6,449 bases of DNA, taken from positions 1 through 6,449 of the forward strand of contig DAOWNO010000124.1 of assembly GCA_030642525.1 (NCBI GenBank), given 5' to 3'. Position 1 is the first letter of the stretch. The number at the start of each line of letters is the position of its first letter. Below the pieces are notes generated by a model. It worked only from the letters and a program-made list of their open reading frames with translations. It had not been told where the DNA came from and did not search any database. A program made the position numbers and the translations under genes. Shown piece after piece: positions 1 through 6,449 of the stretch. Source of the DNA: Candidatus Aegiribacteria sp. (GTDB lineage: Bacteria; Fermentibacterota; Fermentibacteria; Fermentibacterales; JCC-6).

Positions 1-1
1 C

Positions 2-1450
2 AAAGCGCTGATTGATTCTGTTGTGCTTGATCATGCTTTACCGGAGGAATTTACAGACAAAGTACTTGATGAGGCTGCTGAACTTGCGTCCGAGCCCTGG
101 TCCATCGATGGAAGGACTGACTTCCGTGACCTGTATACCATTACGATTGATCCGGTAGATGCCCGTGATTTCGATGACGCCATCTCTATCCGCACCGTCG
201 ATGGCCTTCGCGAACTTCACGTTCATATCGCTGATGTTGCTCTGTACGTTTCCGGAGACAGCGCTCTTGATACTGAAGCCAGATTGAGGGGAACCAGTGT
301 ATATCTTCCGGACAGGGTAATTCCCATGTTGCCTGAAAGCCTTTCAAACGGTGCATGCAGTCTAAGACCGCTCGAAGACAGACCGACGAGAACGGTTATT
401 ATGAAGTTTGATGAATCAGGCGAGCGTGTGGATTTCAGCATAGTGCCGTCTGTCATAAGATCGGACAGACGAATGACATATGAAGAAGCGTATGAGTACT
501 TGAATAGCAAAGGTTCCGATCCTGAGCTGAAAGATCTTTTCGGGATTCTGGGCGGGCTTTCTGATGATCTTGACAGAGTGAGGGATGCAAGAGGAACTCT
601 TGATCTTGGAAGCAGCGAGTACAGAGTTGAATTTGGAAGTGACGGGTGGCCTTCAGGTTTCAGGCGTGTTGTATCTGATTCCGCTCACAGGCTGATTGAG
701 AATTTCATGATTGAAGCGAACAGAGCGGTAGCCGATCATTGCATGTGGTCGAACCTTTCCGTGCTGTTCAGAGTACATGATGAGCCGGTTGAAAAGTCTG
801 AAGAACGTCTTGCGGAACAGCTTTATTCGCTGGGATTGAAGCTTCCCGGCGGAAGAATTCACAACACGGCAGTTCTTAGGCGGATTCTTGACAGTCTTCA
901 GGATTCACCTCTACGCGATCTGGCTGTTGAGTATATTCTTCGCTCTCTTCAGAAGGCTGTTTATTCGCCGTCCAACACAGGGCATTTCGGGCTTGCTCTC
1001 CGAAGCTATATGCATTTCACAAGTCCCATAAGACGATATCCCGATCTTCTTGTGCATCAGATCCTTGCAATGCAGGAGGGGGGAATCATCCCTGCTGTCG
1101 ACGGAGATATTGCTGAACTTGCGTCAGAAGCAAGCAGGTGTGAGCTGAATGCTGAAAGAACTGAACGGGAAGCTGATGAACTCATGGGGCTTCTTTACCT
1201 TTCCCGGAAAACGGGTAAAGTGTATGATGGCTTGGTTACCGGTGTAAAACGGTTCGGTATATTCGTCAGACTTGCAGGTGTTCCCGCCGAGGGCCTTGCC
1301 CCTGCGAGCGAGATCAGAAGGGCTGGTATTCCATTCAATGAGTTAAGTGGACCTTTTCGGGAAGGTTCGAATGTGAAGGTGGAAGTGGTATCTGTTGAAC
1401 CACTTGAGCGGAAACTGACGCTAAGACCTGTGAAAAGTGGAGAGAAATGA
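2..1450 (+). CDS. rnr: RNase R-type 3'-5' exoribonuclease, 5' end cut by window
   Basis: This is the C-terminal part of a processive, hydrolytic 3'-to-5' exoribonuclease of the RNase II/RNB superfamily, which degrades structured RNA in the cytoplasm. The frame is open to the window edge, so the GTG at 23 is an internal Val codon and not a start; 482 residues are visible, against roughly 700-800 for complete family members. The N-terminal cold-shock/OB domains therefore lie outside the window. The RNB domain shows the metal-binding aspartate cluster DPVDARDFDD (149-178), then YLPDRVIPMLPESLSNG, IENFMIEANRAVADH, and HFTSPIRRYPDLLVH (1013-1057). The SPIRRYPD form fits RNase R rather than E. coli-type RNase II, which has SPIRKYGD. 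A C-terminal S1 RNA-binding domain covers about 1214-1435. The protein ends just after S1, without the long basic tail of E. coli RNase R. Its stop overlaps the nadE start by 4 bases (ATGA). The family call is firm; R versus a generic RNB enzyme is slightly less so. Confidence 0.93.
   Translation, partial: KALIDSVVLDHALPEEFTDKVLDEAAELASEPWSIDGRTDFRDLYTITIDPVDARDFDDAISIRTVDGLRELHVHIADVALYVSGDSALDTEARLRGTSVYLPDRVIPMLPESLSNGACSLRPLEDRPTRTVIMKFDESGERVDFSIVPSVIRSDRRMTYEEAYEYLNSKGSDPELKDLFGILGGLSDDLDRVRDARGTLDLGSSEYRVEFGSDGWPSGFRRVVSDSAHRLIENFMIEANRAVADHCMWSNLSVLFRVHDEPVEKSEERLAEQLYSLGLKLPGGRIHNTAVLRRILDSLQDSPLRDLAVEYILRSLQKAVYSPSNTGHFGLALRSYMHFTSPIRRYPDLLVHQILAMQEGGIIPAVDGDIAELASEASRCELNAERTEREADELMGLLYLSRKTGKVYDGLVTGVKRFGIFVRLAGVPAEGLAPASEIRRAGIPFNELSGPFREGSNVKVEVVSVEPLERKLTLRPVKSGEK
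1439..1442 (+). promoter_or_regulatory. Ribosome binding site for nadE
   Basis: GGAG lies 4 bases upstream of the ATG at 1447, inside the last codons of the exoribonuclease gene. It supports this ATG as the start and fits translational coupling through the ATGA overlap. Confidence 0.6.
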
Positions 1451-2196
1451 AATTGGATATTGATTTTACAGAACTGTCCGAAGCGATTCAGAAATGGATT
1501 TGCAGGACTGTTTTCAGCGCATCAGCAAGCGGAGTGGTTGTTGGACTCAGCGGAGGAATTGATTCCGCGGTAGCCGCTTCTCTGGCTTCTCGAGGGCTTG
1601 GGGCGATGAATGTACTCGGGCTGATAATGCCCTGCCGAAGCGTACAGGAAGACACGGATGACGGTATTCGAATAGCTGATCATCTTAAGGTTAAGCACCG
1701 CATATGTGACCTCTCTCCTGTTCTGGATTCATTCAAAATGGCTGGAGGACTCGAGGAAACTTCGGTTATGAATTCAGCTAACATCAAATCCCGCCTGAGA
1801 ATGGCAATGCTTTACGCTAATTCTGCCGATCGGCTCGTCCTTGGAACAAGTAATTATTCTGAGATACAGGTTGGATACTGGACCAAGTGGGGGGACGGCG
1901 CAGCCGATCTTCTGCCTTTAGGCAGATTGTATAAAGAGGAAATAAGGAAACTCGCTGAATCGCTGGAACTTCCCGAATGGATCTTAAGCCGGGTCCCATC
2001 TGCCGGATTATGGCCGGGTCAGAGCGATGAAGGTGAAATGGGAGTATCATACTCCGATATTCAAGCATATTTTGAAGGGACAGGTGTGTCTGAAGCAGCA
2101 GCAGAAAGAATACGACTGCTGTCTGGTTCAAGTGAGCACAAGAGAAATCCGATATCATTCTTTGAAGCAAGAAAATGGATGGAGAGTAATGGCTGA
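1447..2196 (+). CDS. nadE: NH3-dependent NAD+ synthetase
   Basis: This cytoplasmic enzyme converts deamido-NAD+ (nicotinate adenine dinucleotide) plus ATP and ammonia to NAD+, AMP and PPi, the final step of NAD synthesis. At 249 residues it has the size of the single-domain, ammonia-dependent form; no N-terminal nitrilase-type glutaminase domain is present. Visible signatures are the PP-loop SGGIDS at residues 35-40 (ATP pyrophosphatase family), GTSNYSE at 133-139, the Gly-Asp at 149-150 followed by ADLLPLGRLYKEE, PSAGLWPGQSDE at 184-195, and a C-terminal HKRNP segment as in other NadE proteins. The start overlaps the upstream stop (ATGA) and the end overlaps purH by 8 bases, so it is very likely co-transcribed with both. 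All key motifs are intact, so it should be active. Ammonia would have to come from free pools or from a separate glutaminase not seen here. Confidence 0.96.
   Translation: MKLDIDFTELSEAIQKWICRTVFSASASGVVVGLSGGIDSAVAASLASRGLGAMNVLGLIMPCRSVQEDTDDGIRIADHLKVKHRICDLSPVLDSFKMAGGLEETSVMNSANIKSRLRMAMLYANSADRLVLGTSNYSEIQVGYWTKWGDGAADLLPLGRLYKEEIRKLAESLELPEWILSRVPSAGLWPGQSDEGEMGVSYSDIQAYFEGTGVSEAAAERIRLLSGSSEHKRNPISFFEARKWMESNG
2181..2186 (+). promoter_or_regulatory. Ribosome binding site deciding the purH start
   Basis: GGAGAG sits directly upstream of the ATG at 2189, with a short spacer. It favours this start over in-frame upstream codons such as the ATG at 2027, which would add 54 residues lying entirely on nadE coding sequence and without similarity to PurH. 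Confidence 0.55.
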
Positions 2197-3676
2197 CAGA
2201 AAAAGAACCGCTCTGATAAGTGTCTGGAATAAGAAAGGCCTGGAGAAATTTGCTTCAGGACTTTCCATGCTGGGCTGGAGAATATACGCCTCCGGAGGTA
2301 CCGCGGATGCGCTCAGAAAATCAGGGATAGAAGTTACACCCACAGAGGAAATTACAGGAATTGATTCGCTTCTGGGCGGTAGAGTCAAAACTCTTCACCC
2401 CGAACTTCATGCTTCGATACTGGCAGCAGGAGATGACCGTCTCATCAGAGAAAAGGAAGGAAAGCCTCTGTTCGATCTTGTCGCGGTTGACTTTTATCCT
2501 TTCAGTATGACCGATGGAATGGAACCTGTTGATCCTGAACTTGTGGAACTCATAGATATCGGCGGTCCGACAATGATTCGTGCTGCCGCCAAGAACTGGC
2601 GCCATGTCATTGCCGCAGCGGGAGCAGATGTGTTTCAGGAAGTTCTTGAAGCCGTATCAAACGGTGGGGATGATGAGGATTTCAGAAGAGTCATGGCCGC
2701 CCGGACGTTCGACATCACGTCACGATATGATCTTGAGATCGCTGTAAGTCTTGAACGGGGTATTGTGCCAGCTCTGCGTTACGGTGAGAACCCGCATCAG
2801 TCTGCATCAGTGCATTTTACATGGCCGCTGGAAGGGTTCGGCAGAGCTGAGATACTCGGGGGTAAAGCTCTGAGCTATAATAATTATCTTGATGCAACAG
2901 CCGCATGGGATCTGGTATCTGAAATGCCGGGAAATACACATTCCGTGGTGTTGATGAAGCATGGAAATCCCTGCGGCGCAGGAATTGGACAAACTCCTGC
3001 CGAAGCCTTTACTCATGCATTCAGGGCTGATACGATCTCACCATACGGTGGAATACTTGCGGTTAACAGTAATGTTGACATGGAACTGGTTGCGAAACTT
3101 AAGGGTATCTTTCTGGAGATCGTTCTTGCTCCATCATTTGATGATGATGCACTTGAAAGACTTCAGAAAAGAAAAAAACTTAGAATACTGAGAATGCCTG
3201 AAGGACGCGAGGGGGGGAAACAGATCAGAAGCATCTGGGGCGGTTTGCTCATTCAGGTCGCTGATACTGTAAACGGCCTGGAAAATGTTGAAGTTGTTTC
3301 CGAGAGAATACCGAAAGCAGTGGAACTGCAGGCAATGGAAATTCTATGGATAATATGCAGATCAGTTAAGAGTAATGCGATAGTCATAGGTGACAGCGTG
3401 GGAACTCTTGGCGTTGGCGCCGGACAGATGAGCAGGATCGAAAGCCTTGATCTTGCTATTCGAAGAGCTGAACGTGAGGGGCATTCTCTGGCTGGAGCAG
3501 TGCTGGCTTCTGATGGCTTATTTCCCTTCAGAGATGCTATTGATAGAGCGGGAGAAGCCGGAATAAGTGCTGTTGTGCAGCCAGGCGGTTCAATTCGCGA
3601 TCAGGAAGTCATTGATTCGGTGAACGAGCACGGCATGTCCATGGTGTTCACCGGAACAAGGCATTTCAAACACTGA
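2189..3676 (+). CDS. purH: Bifunctional AICAR transformylase / IMP cyclohydrolase
   Basis: PurH carries out the last two steps of de novo purine synthesis: formylation of AICAR with 10-formyl-THF to FAICAR, then ring closure to IMP. From the ATG at 2189 it is 495 residues, slightly shorter than the usual 510-530. The N-terminal MGS-like cyclohydrolase domain (about 5-190) shows SVWNKKGL at 11-18, YASGGTA at 33-39, GGRVKTLHP at 63-71 and IDIGGPTMIRAAAKN at 122-136. The transformylase domain shows RYGENPHQ at 197-204, SYNN at 229-232, the catalytic Lys-His in KHGNPCG at 257-263, VKSNAIV at 393-399, GAGQMSR at 410-416, SDGLFPF at 441-447, PGGSIRD at 465-471 and the terminal RHFKH. Some normally conserved positions differ: DFYPF (101-105) where most have NLYPF, HASIL for HGGIL, SPYGG for SAFGG, and SDGLFPF for SDAFFPF. 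It overlaps nadE by 8 bases and sits 10 bases before the transglycosylase gene. The identity is secure; the substitutions look like lineage divergence. Confidence 0.96.
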   Translation: MADRKRTALISVWNKKGLEKFASGLSMLGWRIYASGGTADALRKSGIEVTPTEEITGIDSLLGGRVKTLHPELHASILAAGDDRLIREKEGKPLFDLVAVDFYPFSMTDGMEPVDPELVELIDIGGPTMIRAAAKNWRHVIAAAGADVFQEVLEAVSNGGDDEDFRRVMAARTFDITSRYDLEIAVSLERGIVPALRYGENPHQSASVHFTWPLEGFGRAEILGGKALSYNNYLDATAAWDLVSEMPGNTHSVVLMKHGNPCGAGIGQTPAEAFTHAFRADTISPYGGILAVNSNVDMELVAKLKGIFLEIVLAPSFDDDALERLQKRKKLRILRMPEGREGGKQIRSIWGGLLIQVADTVNGLENVEVVSERIPKAVELQAMEILWIICRSVKSNAIVIGDSVGTLGVGAGQMSRIESLDLAIRRAEREGHSLAGAVLASDGLFPFRDAIDRAGEAGISAVVQPGGSIRDQEVIDSVNEHGMSMVFTGTRHFKH

Positions 3677-3686
3677 CGGGAATTAC

Positions 3687-5993
3687 ATGAGAATCCTCCT
3701 GCTGATCACACTGCTAATATTTGTCTGCTCTGTATCAGGATATTCACTAGGAACATGTCCGACAATGAAGCATTGGCATAAAACCCACACATCTGGCTAT
3801 AATGACCGTATATTATCAGAAAATACATCCAGTATTCTCCTCAAATCTCCGAACATTCTATCTCAGCTGCGAGGATCTTCTGCTCAATGCACATCATCGG
3901 ACATGCTCCTGAAAACGATTGACTCCCTTGCTCTGACAGGAAGGAACGGTTTAGCGGTGAATGCTTTGCTTGAACTCCTGAGGGAAAGAAATATAGATAA
4001 AGATCCACTGCTATTCAGACTCACCGGGATTTATCATGCCACCGGACGGGAGGATGACTGCATTCTGCTTCTGGACAGTATCGAACTTGCTCGGAATATT
4101 GATCTGTCCGGATGGAAAATATCCCTTCTTGATCTCTCTCGCAGAGAGGAAGAAGCATTACTGCTTGTTTCGGAAGACGACATTCTTCTGCGATTCTGGC
4201 TGACCAGGGATTCAGATGAAAGACCTGTTTCAGGCATACTTCCAGCGCCGGAAAATATAGCTGAAAGGGCAATCCGAGCGATGATCTGCCCTGATGGCCA
4301 GATGAACAAGGGACAGATTGATCAGACCGTTATTGATTCGCGCATACTTCCATTTCTGGGGGATGAGGTGTGCGATGAACTCGAGATTACATTTGAAACA
4401 GCAGGTTCCTGGTGGGATGAAGTCGCGTTCGACCTTGCTGCTTTTTATGAGAATGACAGATTCGAACTCCTCAGGGCAGAAAGGGATAGATTTCTCTTTT
4501 CCGGTACGATTGAACTGTGGGAGAAGAGGCTTGACCGGGGCGGACAGATCTCTGCTCTTGCAGCCATGGTTCTGATCGGTCTGGACGAGGAAACATGGTC
4601 TACATCCTGGAGAATAACTGATGTTCTCGTGGAGGAAGGTTACGAAAGCACAGCTGAGAGCCTTGCTGTCGTTTCGAATGATTCGGTTTTTTTCGCAGGA
4701 ATGGCCATGTCCATACTCAGAGAAGCCTCCCGTTTCACAGATCTTCTGACCTTCTGCGATTCTATTGCTGATGATTCCCCCGATTCACTTCGTGCAAGAG
4801 CTGCCCTATATCGAGCGCGAGCTCAAAGAGGCCTGAAAAGACCGCCCGGTGAATACTACAGCAGCTATCACGAGTTCGCTGAGGAGCACCCGCGGCATCC
4901 AACAGCTTCTGAAGCGGCTTATCTGGCAGCGAAATACTACGATTCAGAGAGGAACTGGCCCGCTGCCGCGGATGCGTACATGGCATCACTTTCAGTTGGG
5001 AATTACGGCGGCGCACTTGCCTTCTGGCGCGGCGGATTCTGTCATTACATGTGCGGCAGGGGAAATATCGGAGATTCAATCTGGGTTGAAGGTATCCGTG
5101 CGTATCCTTTCTCCGCATGGTGCGATGAAATGCTTTTCTGGAGAGCCAGATATAATAACAGAACAGGTAATACAACTCTGCAGAATGCTCTGCTGCTTGA
5201 AACCGCGCAGAGACATACCTGGGAGTTTTATGGCCTGCTGGCTGCTGAGAGAACAGGTGGCAGTAGAGACAGGATAGTGTATCCACGGTTGGATCTGAGT
5301 AACGATCCGGTTACATCGCTTGCAGTTGATATGATGAAGGATGGATACGGAGCAATGGCTTCATCAATGCTGTACACAACCGAAGCTTGTGACCCGGGAC
5401 TAAGAGCCGCTGCTCTTTCTCTTATGGGCGAACATCGCGAATGCCTGGCGCTTCTTAGAAGATATGACAGGGAGCTTCGGAGGGCCGGCGTCGGCATGCT
5501 GCCTGATACTTTGCTGTGCTTTTACTTCCCGGCTCCTTACCGGGAACTCACCGAGAGTACTGTATCCGGAATGAACATCGATGCATTCATCGTAACCGGA
5601 CTCATGAGACAGGAAAGCTATTTCAACAGATTTGCCGGATCCTGGATTGGAGCAAAGGGTCTGATACAGCTGATGTCCGGAACAGCAGGGGATATCGCAA
5701 GATGGTATGGCCTTCCCGTCCTGACCGGCAACGATTTCTATATCCCGGAAAATTCCATAATGTACGGTTCTCTTTATCTTGCCAGACAGAATTCAGCCTT
5801 CAATGGGTCATCCGTTCTTGCTCTGGCCGCCTACAATGCGGGACCGGGGAACGCCGCAAAATGGATGGAAGCTTTTCCCCTTGATTCATCAGATCCCGAG
5901 CTGTTTATCGAACAGATACCTTTTACTGAAACAAGAGGGTACGTGAAACATGTGCTTGCAAATGCATGGCTGTATTCGGAGATACTGAATTGA
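3687..5993 (+). CDS. slt: Secreted Slt70-like lytic transglycosylase
   Basis: This is a murein lytic transglycosylase (family GH23), expected to cleave the MurNAc-GlcNAc bond of peptidoglycan to give 1,6-anhydro-MurNAc ends in the periplasm. It has 768 residues. Residues 1-18 look like a signal peptide (MRILLLITLLIFVCSVSG) with a Val-Ser-Gly cleavage site; Cys14 is not in a good lipobox, so a soluble protein is expected. A Ser/Thr-rich stretch follows, then a long helical region without a clear family signature. Residues about 390-440 resemble a tetratricopeptide-type unit (YYSSYHEFAEEHPRHP), and about 455-525 resemble the Slt70 helical ring, ending in TWEFYGLLAAERTG (511-524). The SLT domain runs from about 632 to the end: catalytic Glu643 in MRQES, GAKGLIQLM at 655-663, AYNAGPGNAAKW at 715-726, and FIEQIPFTETRGYVKHV with ETR at 748-750. 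The catalytic motifs are intact. The start lies 10 bases after purH with only a weak GGGA upstream. Residues 78-190 are paralogous to the next gene product. Confidence 0.93.
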   Translation: MRILLLITLLIFVCSVSGYSLGTCPTMKHWHKTHTSGYNDRILSENTSSILLKSPNILSQLRGSSAQCTSSDMLLKTIDSLALTGRNGLAVNALLELLRERNIDKDPLLFRLTGIYHATGREDDCILLLDSIELARNIDLSGWKISLLDLSRREEEALLLVSEDDILLRFWLTRDSDERPVSGILPAPENIAERAIRAMICPDGQMNKGQIDQTVIDSRILPFLGDEVCDELEITFETAGSWWDEVAFDLAAFYENDRFELLRAERDRFLFSGTIELWEKRLDRGGQISALAAMVLIGLDEETWSTSWRITDVLVEEGYESTAESLAVVSNDSVFFAGMAMSILREASRFTDLLTFCDSIADDSPDSLRARAALYRARAQRGLKRPPGEYYSSYHEFAEEHPRHPTASEAAYLAAKYYDSERNWPAAADAYMASLSVGNYGGALAFWRGGFCHYMCGRGNIGDSIWVEGIRAYPFSAWCDEMLFWRARYNNRTGNTTLQNALLLETAQRHTWEFYGLLAAERTGGSRDRIVYPRLDLSNDPVTSLAVDMMKDGYGAMASSMLYTTEACDPGLRAAALSLMGEHRECLALLRRYDRELRRAGVGMLPDTLLCFYFPAPYRELTESTVSGMNIDAFIVTGLMRQESYFNRFAGSWIGAKGLIQLMSGTAGDIARWYGLPVLTGNDFYIPENSIMYGSLYLARQNSAFNGSSVLALAAYNAGPGNAAKWMEAFPLDSSDPELFIEQIPFTETRGYVKHVLANAWLYSEILN
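5978..5982 (+). promoter_or_regulatory. Ribosome binding site deciding a TTG start
   Basis: GGAGA lies 7 bases upstream of the TTG at 5990, a standard spacing. The next in-frame candidate, ATG at 6002, would be 19 bases away, which is too far for this site. The site lies inside the last codons of the transglycosylase gene. Confidence 0.6.
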
Positions 5994-6449
5994 AACATCT
6001 GATGTTTGTACTTCTGATATTATTGCCGATTTCCTGTCGAACCGTGCAGACGGAGGAACTGCCACCACCGCAAACAGAAGAGGTAATCCGGTCTGCAGTA
6101 TTCAGAGAGGTTGATTCTCTGTATCTGGCCGGCGGATTTGTCCAGGTTCGTGATTCATTACTCTCAATTCTCCGAACAGATACATCTCTTCTGGACGAAA
6201 CCCTTTTCAGAATGCTGGGGCTCTATCACGGCAGAGCAATGGAGTGTGATTACATTGATCTGCTGGAAAGCCTAGAATCCGAAGGTTACGGCAATCTGGG
6301 CGGCTGGAAGATCTCGGCGCTGGATCTTGCCGGACTTCCCCTTGAAGCTCTGGCGTATCTGCCGCCTGATGACCTCCTGCTTGAAGCATGGCTTACCTGC
6401 GAATTTGATTCCCTGCATGAAGATATGATTCTACCCATCCCAGACGGAC
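5990..6449 (+). CDS. Predicted lipoprotein, Slt-like paralogue, 3' end cut by window
   Basis: An open frame of 153 residues runs off the window. I choose TTG at 5990 because GGAGA lies 7 bases upstream and because TTGA overlaps the previous stop. The first 15 residues have Lys2 and His3, then a hydrophobic run, and end in PIS before Cys16. This is a lipoprotein-type signal, although Pro at -3 departs from the usual lipobox; a lipid anchor is likely but not certain. A short Glu/Pro-rich linker (about 20-32) follows. Residues 41-153 align without gaps to residues 78-190 of the preceding transglycosylase with 47 of 113 identical by hand count, including LFR, YH, GGWKIS/SGWKIS, DD.LL, WLT and ILP.P. 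It is therefore a tandem-duplicated relative of that protein's N-terminal helical region. Whether it also carries a catalytic SLT domain cannot be seen here. It may be a second, membrane-anchored transglycosylase or a non-catalytic partner. Confidence 0.85.
   Translation, partial: MKHLMFVLLILLPISCRTVQTEELPPPQTEEVIRSAVFREVDSLYLAGGFVQVRDSLLSILRTDTSLLDETLFRMLGLYHGRAMECDYIDLLESLESEGYGNLGGWKISALDLAGLPLEALAYLPPDDLLLEAWLTCEFDSLHEDMILPIPDG

Noticed and set aside
23..25. GTG at 23 as the start of the exoribonuclease
   Set aside because: The frame is open to the window edge, residues before it fit the family, and the RNB domain needs upstream OB domains. It is an internal codon of a truncated gene.
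2027..2188. Upstream extension of purH from the ATG at 2027
   Set aside because: These 54 residues lie wholly on nadE coding sequence in another frame and do not resemble PurH. The family N-terminus (RTALISVWNKKGL) begins just after the ATG at 2189, which has its own GGAGAG.
3211..3217. Run of seven G in purH as a possible phase-variation or frameshift site
   Set aside because: The reading frame continues unbroken with PurH motifs on both sides, and an essential biosynthetic gene is an unlikely phase-variable locus. A similar run of six G at 1078-1083 in the exoribonuclease gene is also in frame.
3677..3686. Promoter or terminator between purH and the transglycosylase gene
   Set aside because: The gap is only 10 bases, with no hairpin or T-run and no room for a promoter; an internal promoter inside purH could not be supported by eye.
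4687..4693. Run of seven T in the transglycosylase gene as a slippage site or terminator tail
   Set aside because: It encodes Val-Phe-Phe in frame, has no GC-rich hairpin in front, and the reading frame goes on to an intact catalytic domain.
4762..5286. Long antisense open frame (174 codons) opposite the transglycosylase gene
   Set aside because: It lies entirely opposite a well-supported gene, its Cys/His/Arg-rich composition is that of a shadow frame, and it has no recognisable motif. The same holds for the other antisense and out-of-frame openings.
1..6449. Mobile elements, CRISPR arrays, tRNA/rRNA genes, riboswitches or defence systems
   Set aside because: Coding sequence fills the window with ordinary housekeeping genes. 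I saw no direct repeats with spacers, terminal inverted repeats, transposase motifs or structured RNA signatures.

Overview
The window reads as one densely packed, all-plus-strand gene cluster from a bacterium. It holds five protein genes, of which the first and last are cut by the window edges. From left to right they are: the C-terminal two thirds or so of an RNase R-type exoribonuclease (2-1450); an ammonia-dependent NAD+ synthetase, nadE (1447-2196); the bifunctional purine enzyme purH (2189-3676); a secreted Slt70-like soluble lytic transglycosylase (3687-5993); and the start of a predicted lipoprotein that is a paralogue of the transglycosylase's N-terminal part (5990 to the window end).

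Gene junctions are 4-base overlap, 8-base overlap, 10-base gap and 4-base overlap. I see no terminator or promoter-like gap between them, so a single transcript is the simplest reading. The gene mix is housekeeping: RNA turnover, the last step of NAD synthesis and the last two steps of IMP synthesis, followed by a cell-wall remodelling pair. I see no direct biochemical link between the two halves. NadE and PurH both serve nucleotide and cofactor metabolism, while the downstream pair acts outside the cytoplasmic membrane.

The organism is most likely a diderm (Gram-negative-type) bacterium, because the Slt70-type periplasmic transglycosylase and the lipoprotein are typical of such envelopes. 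Base composition looks moderate and even across the window, with no sign of recent transfer. The divergent details of PurH and of the Slt-like protein suggest a lineage away from the well-studied Proteobacteria and Firmicutes, possibly an uncultured candidate phylum; the sequence alone does not let me name it.

The most noteworthy observation is the tandem pair at the right end. The second protein starts at a TTG overlapping the stop of the first, carries a lipoprotein-type signal, and aligns without a gap to residues 78-190 of the transglycosylase (47 of 113 identical by hand count). I found no mobile element, CRISPR array, RNA gene or defence system, and no stretch longer than 10 bases without a coding region.
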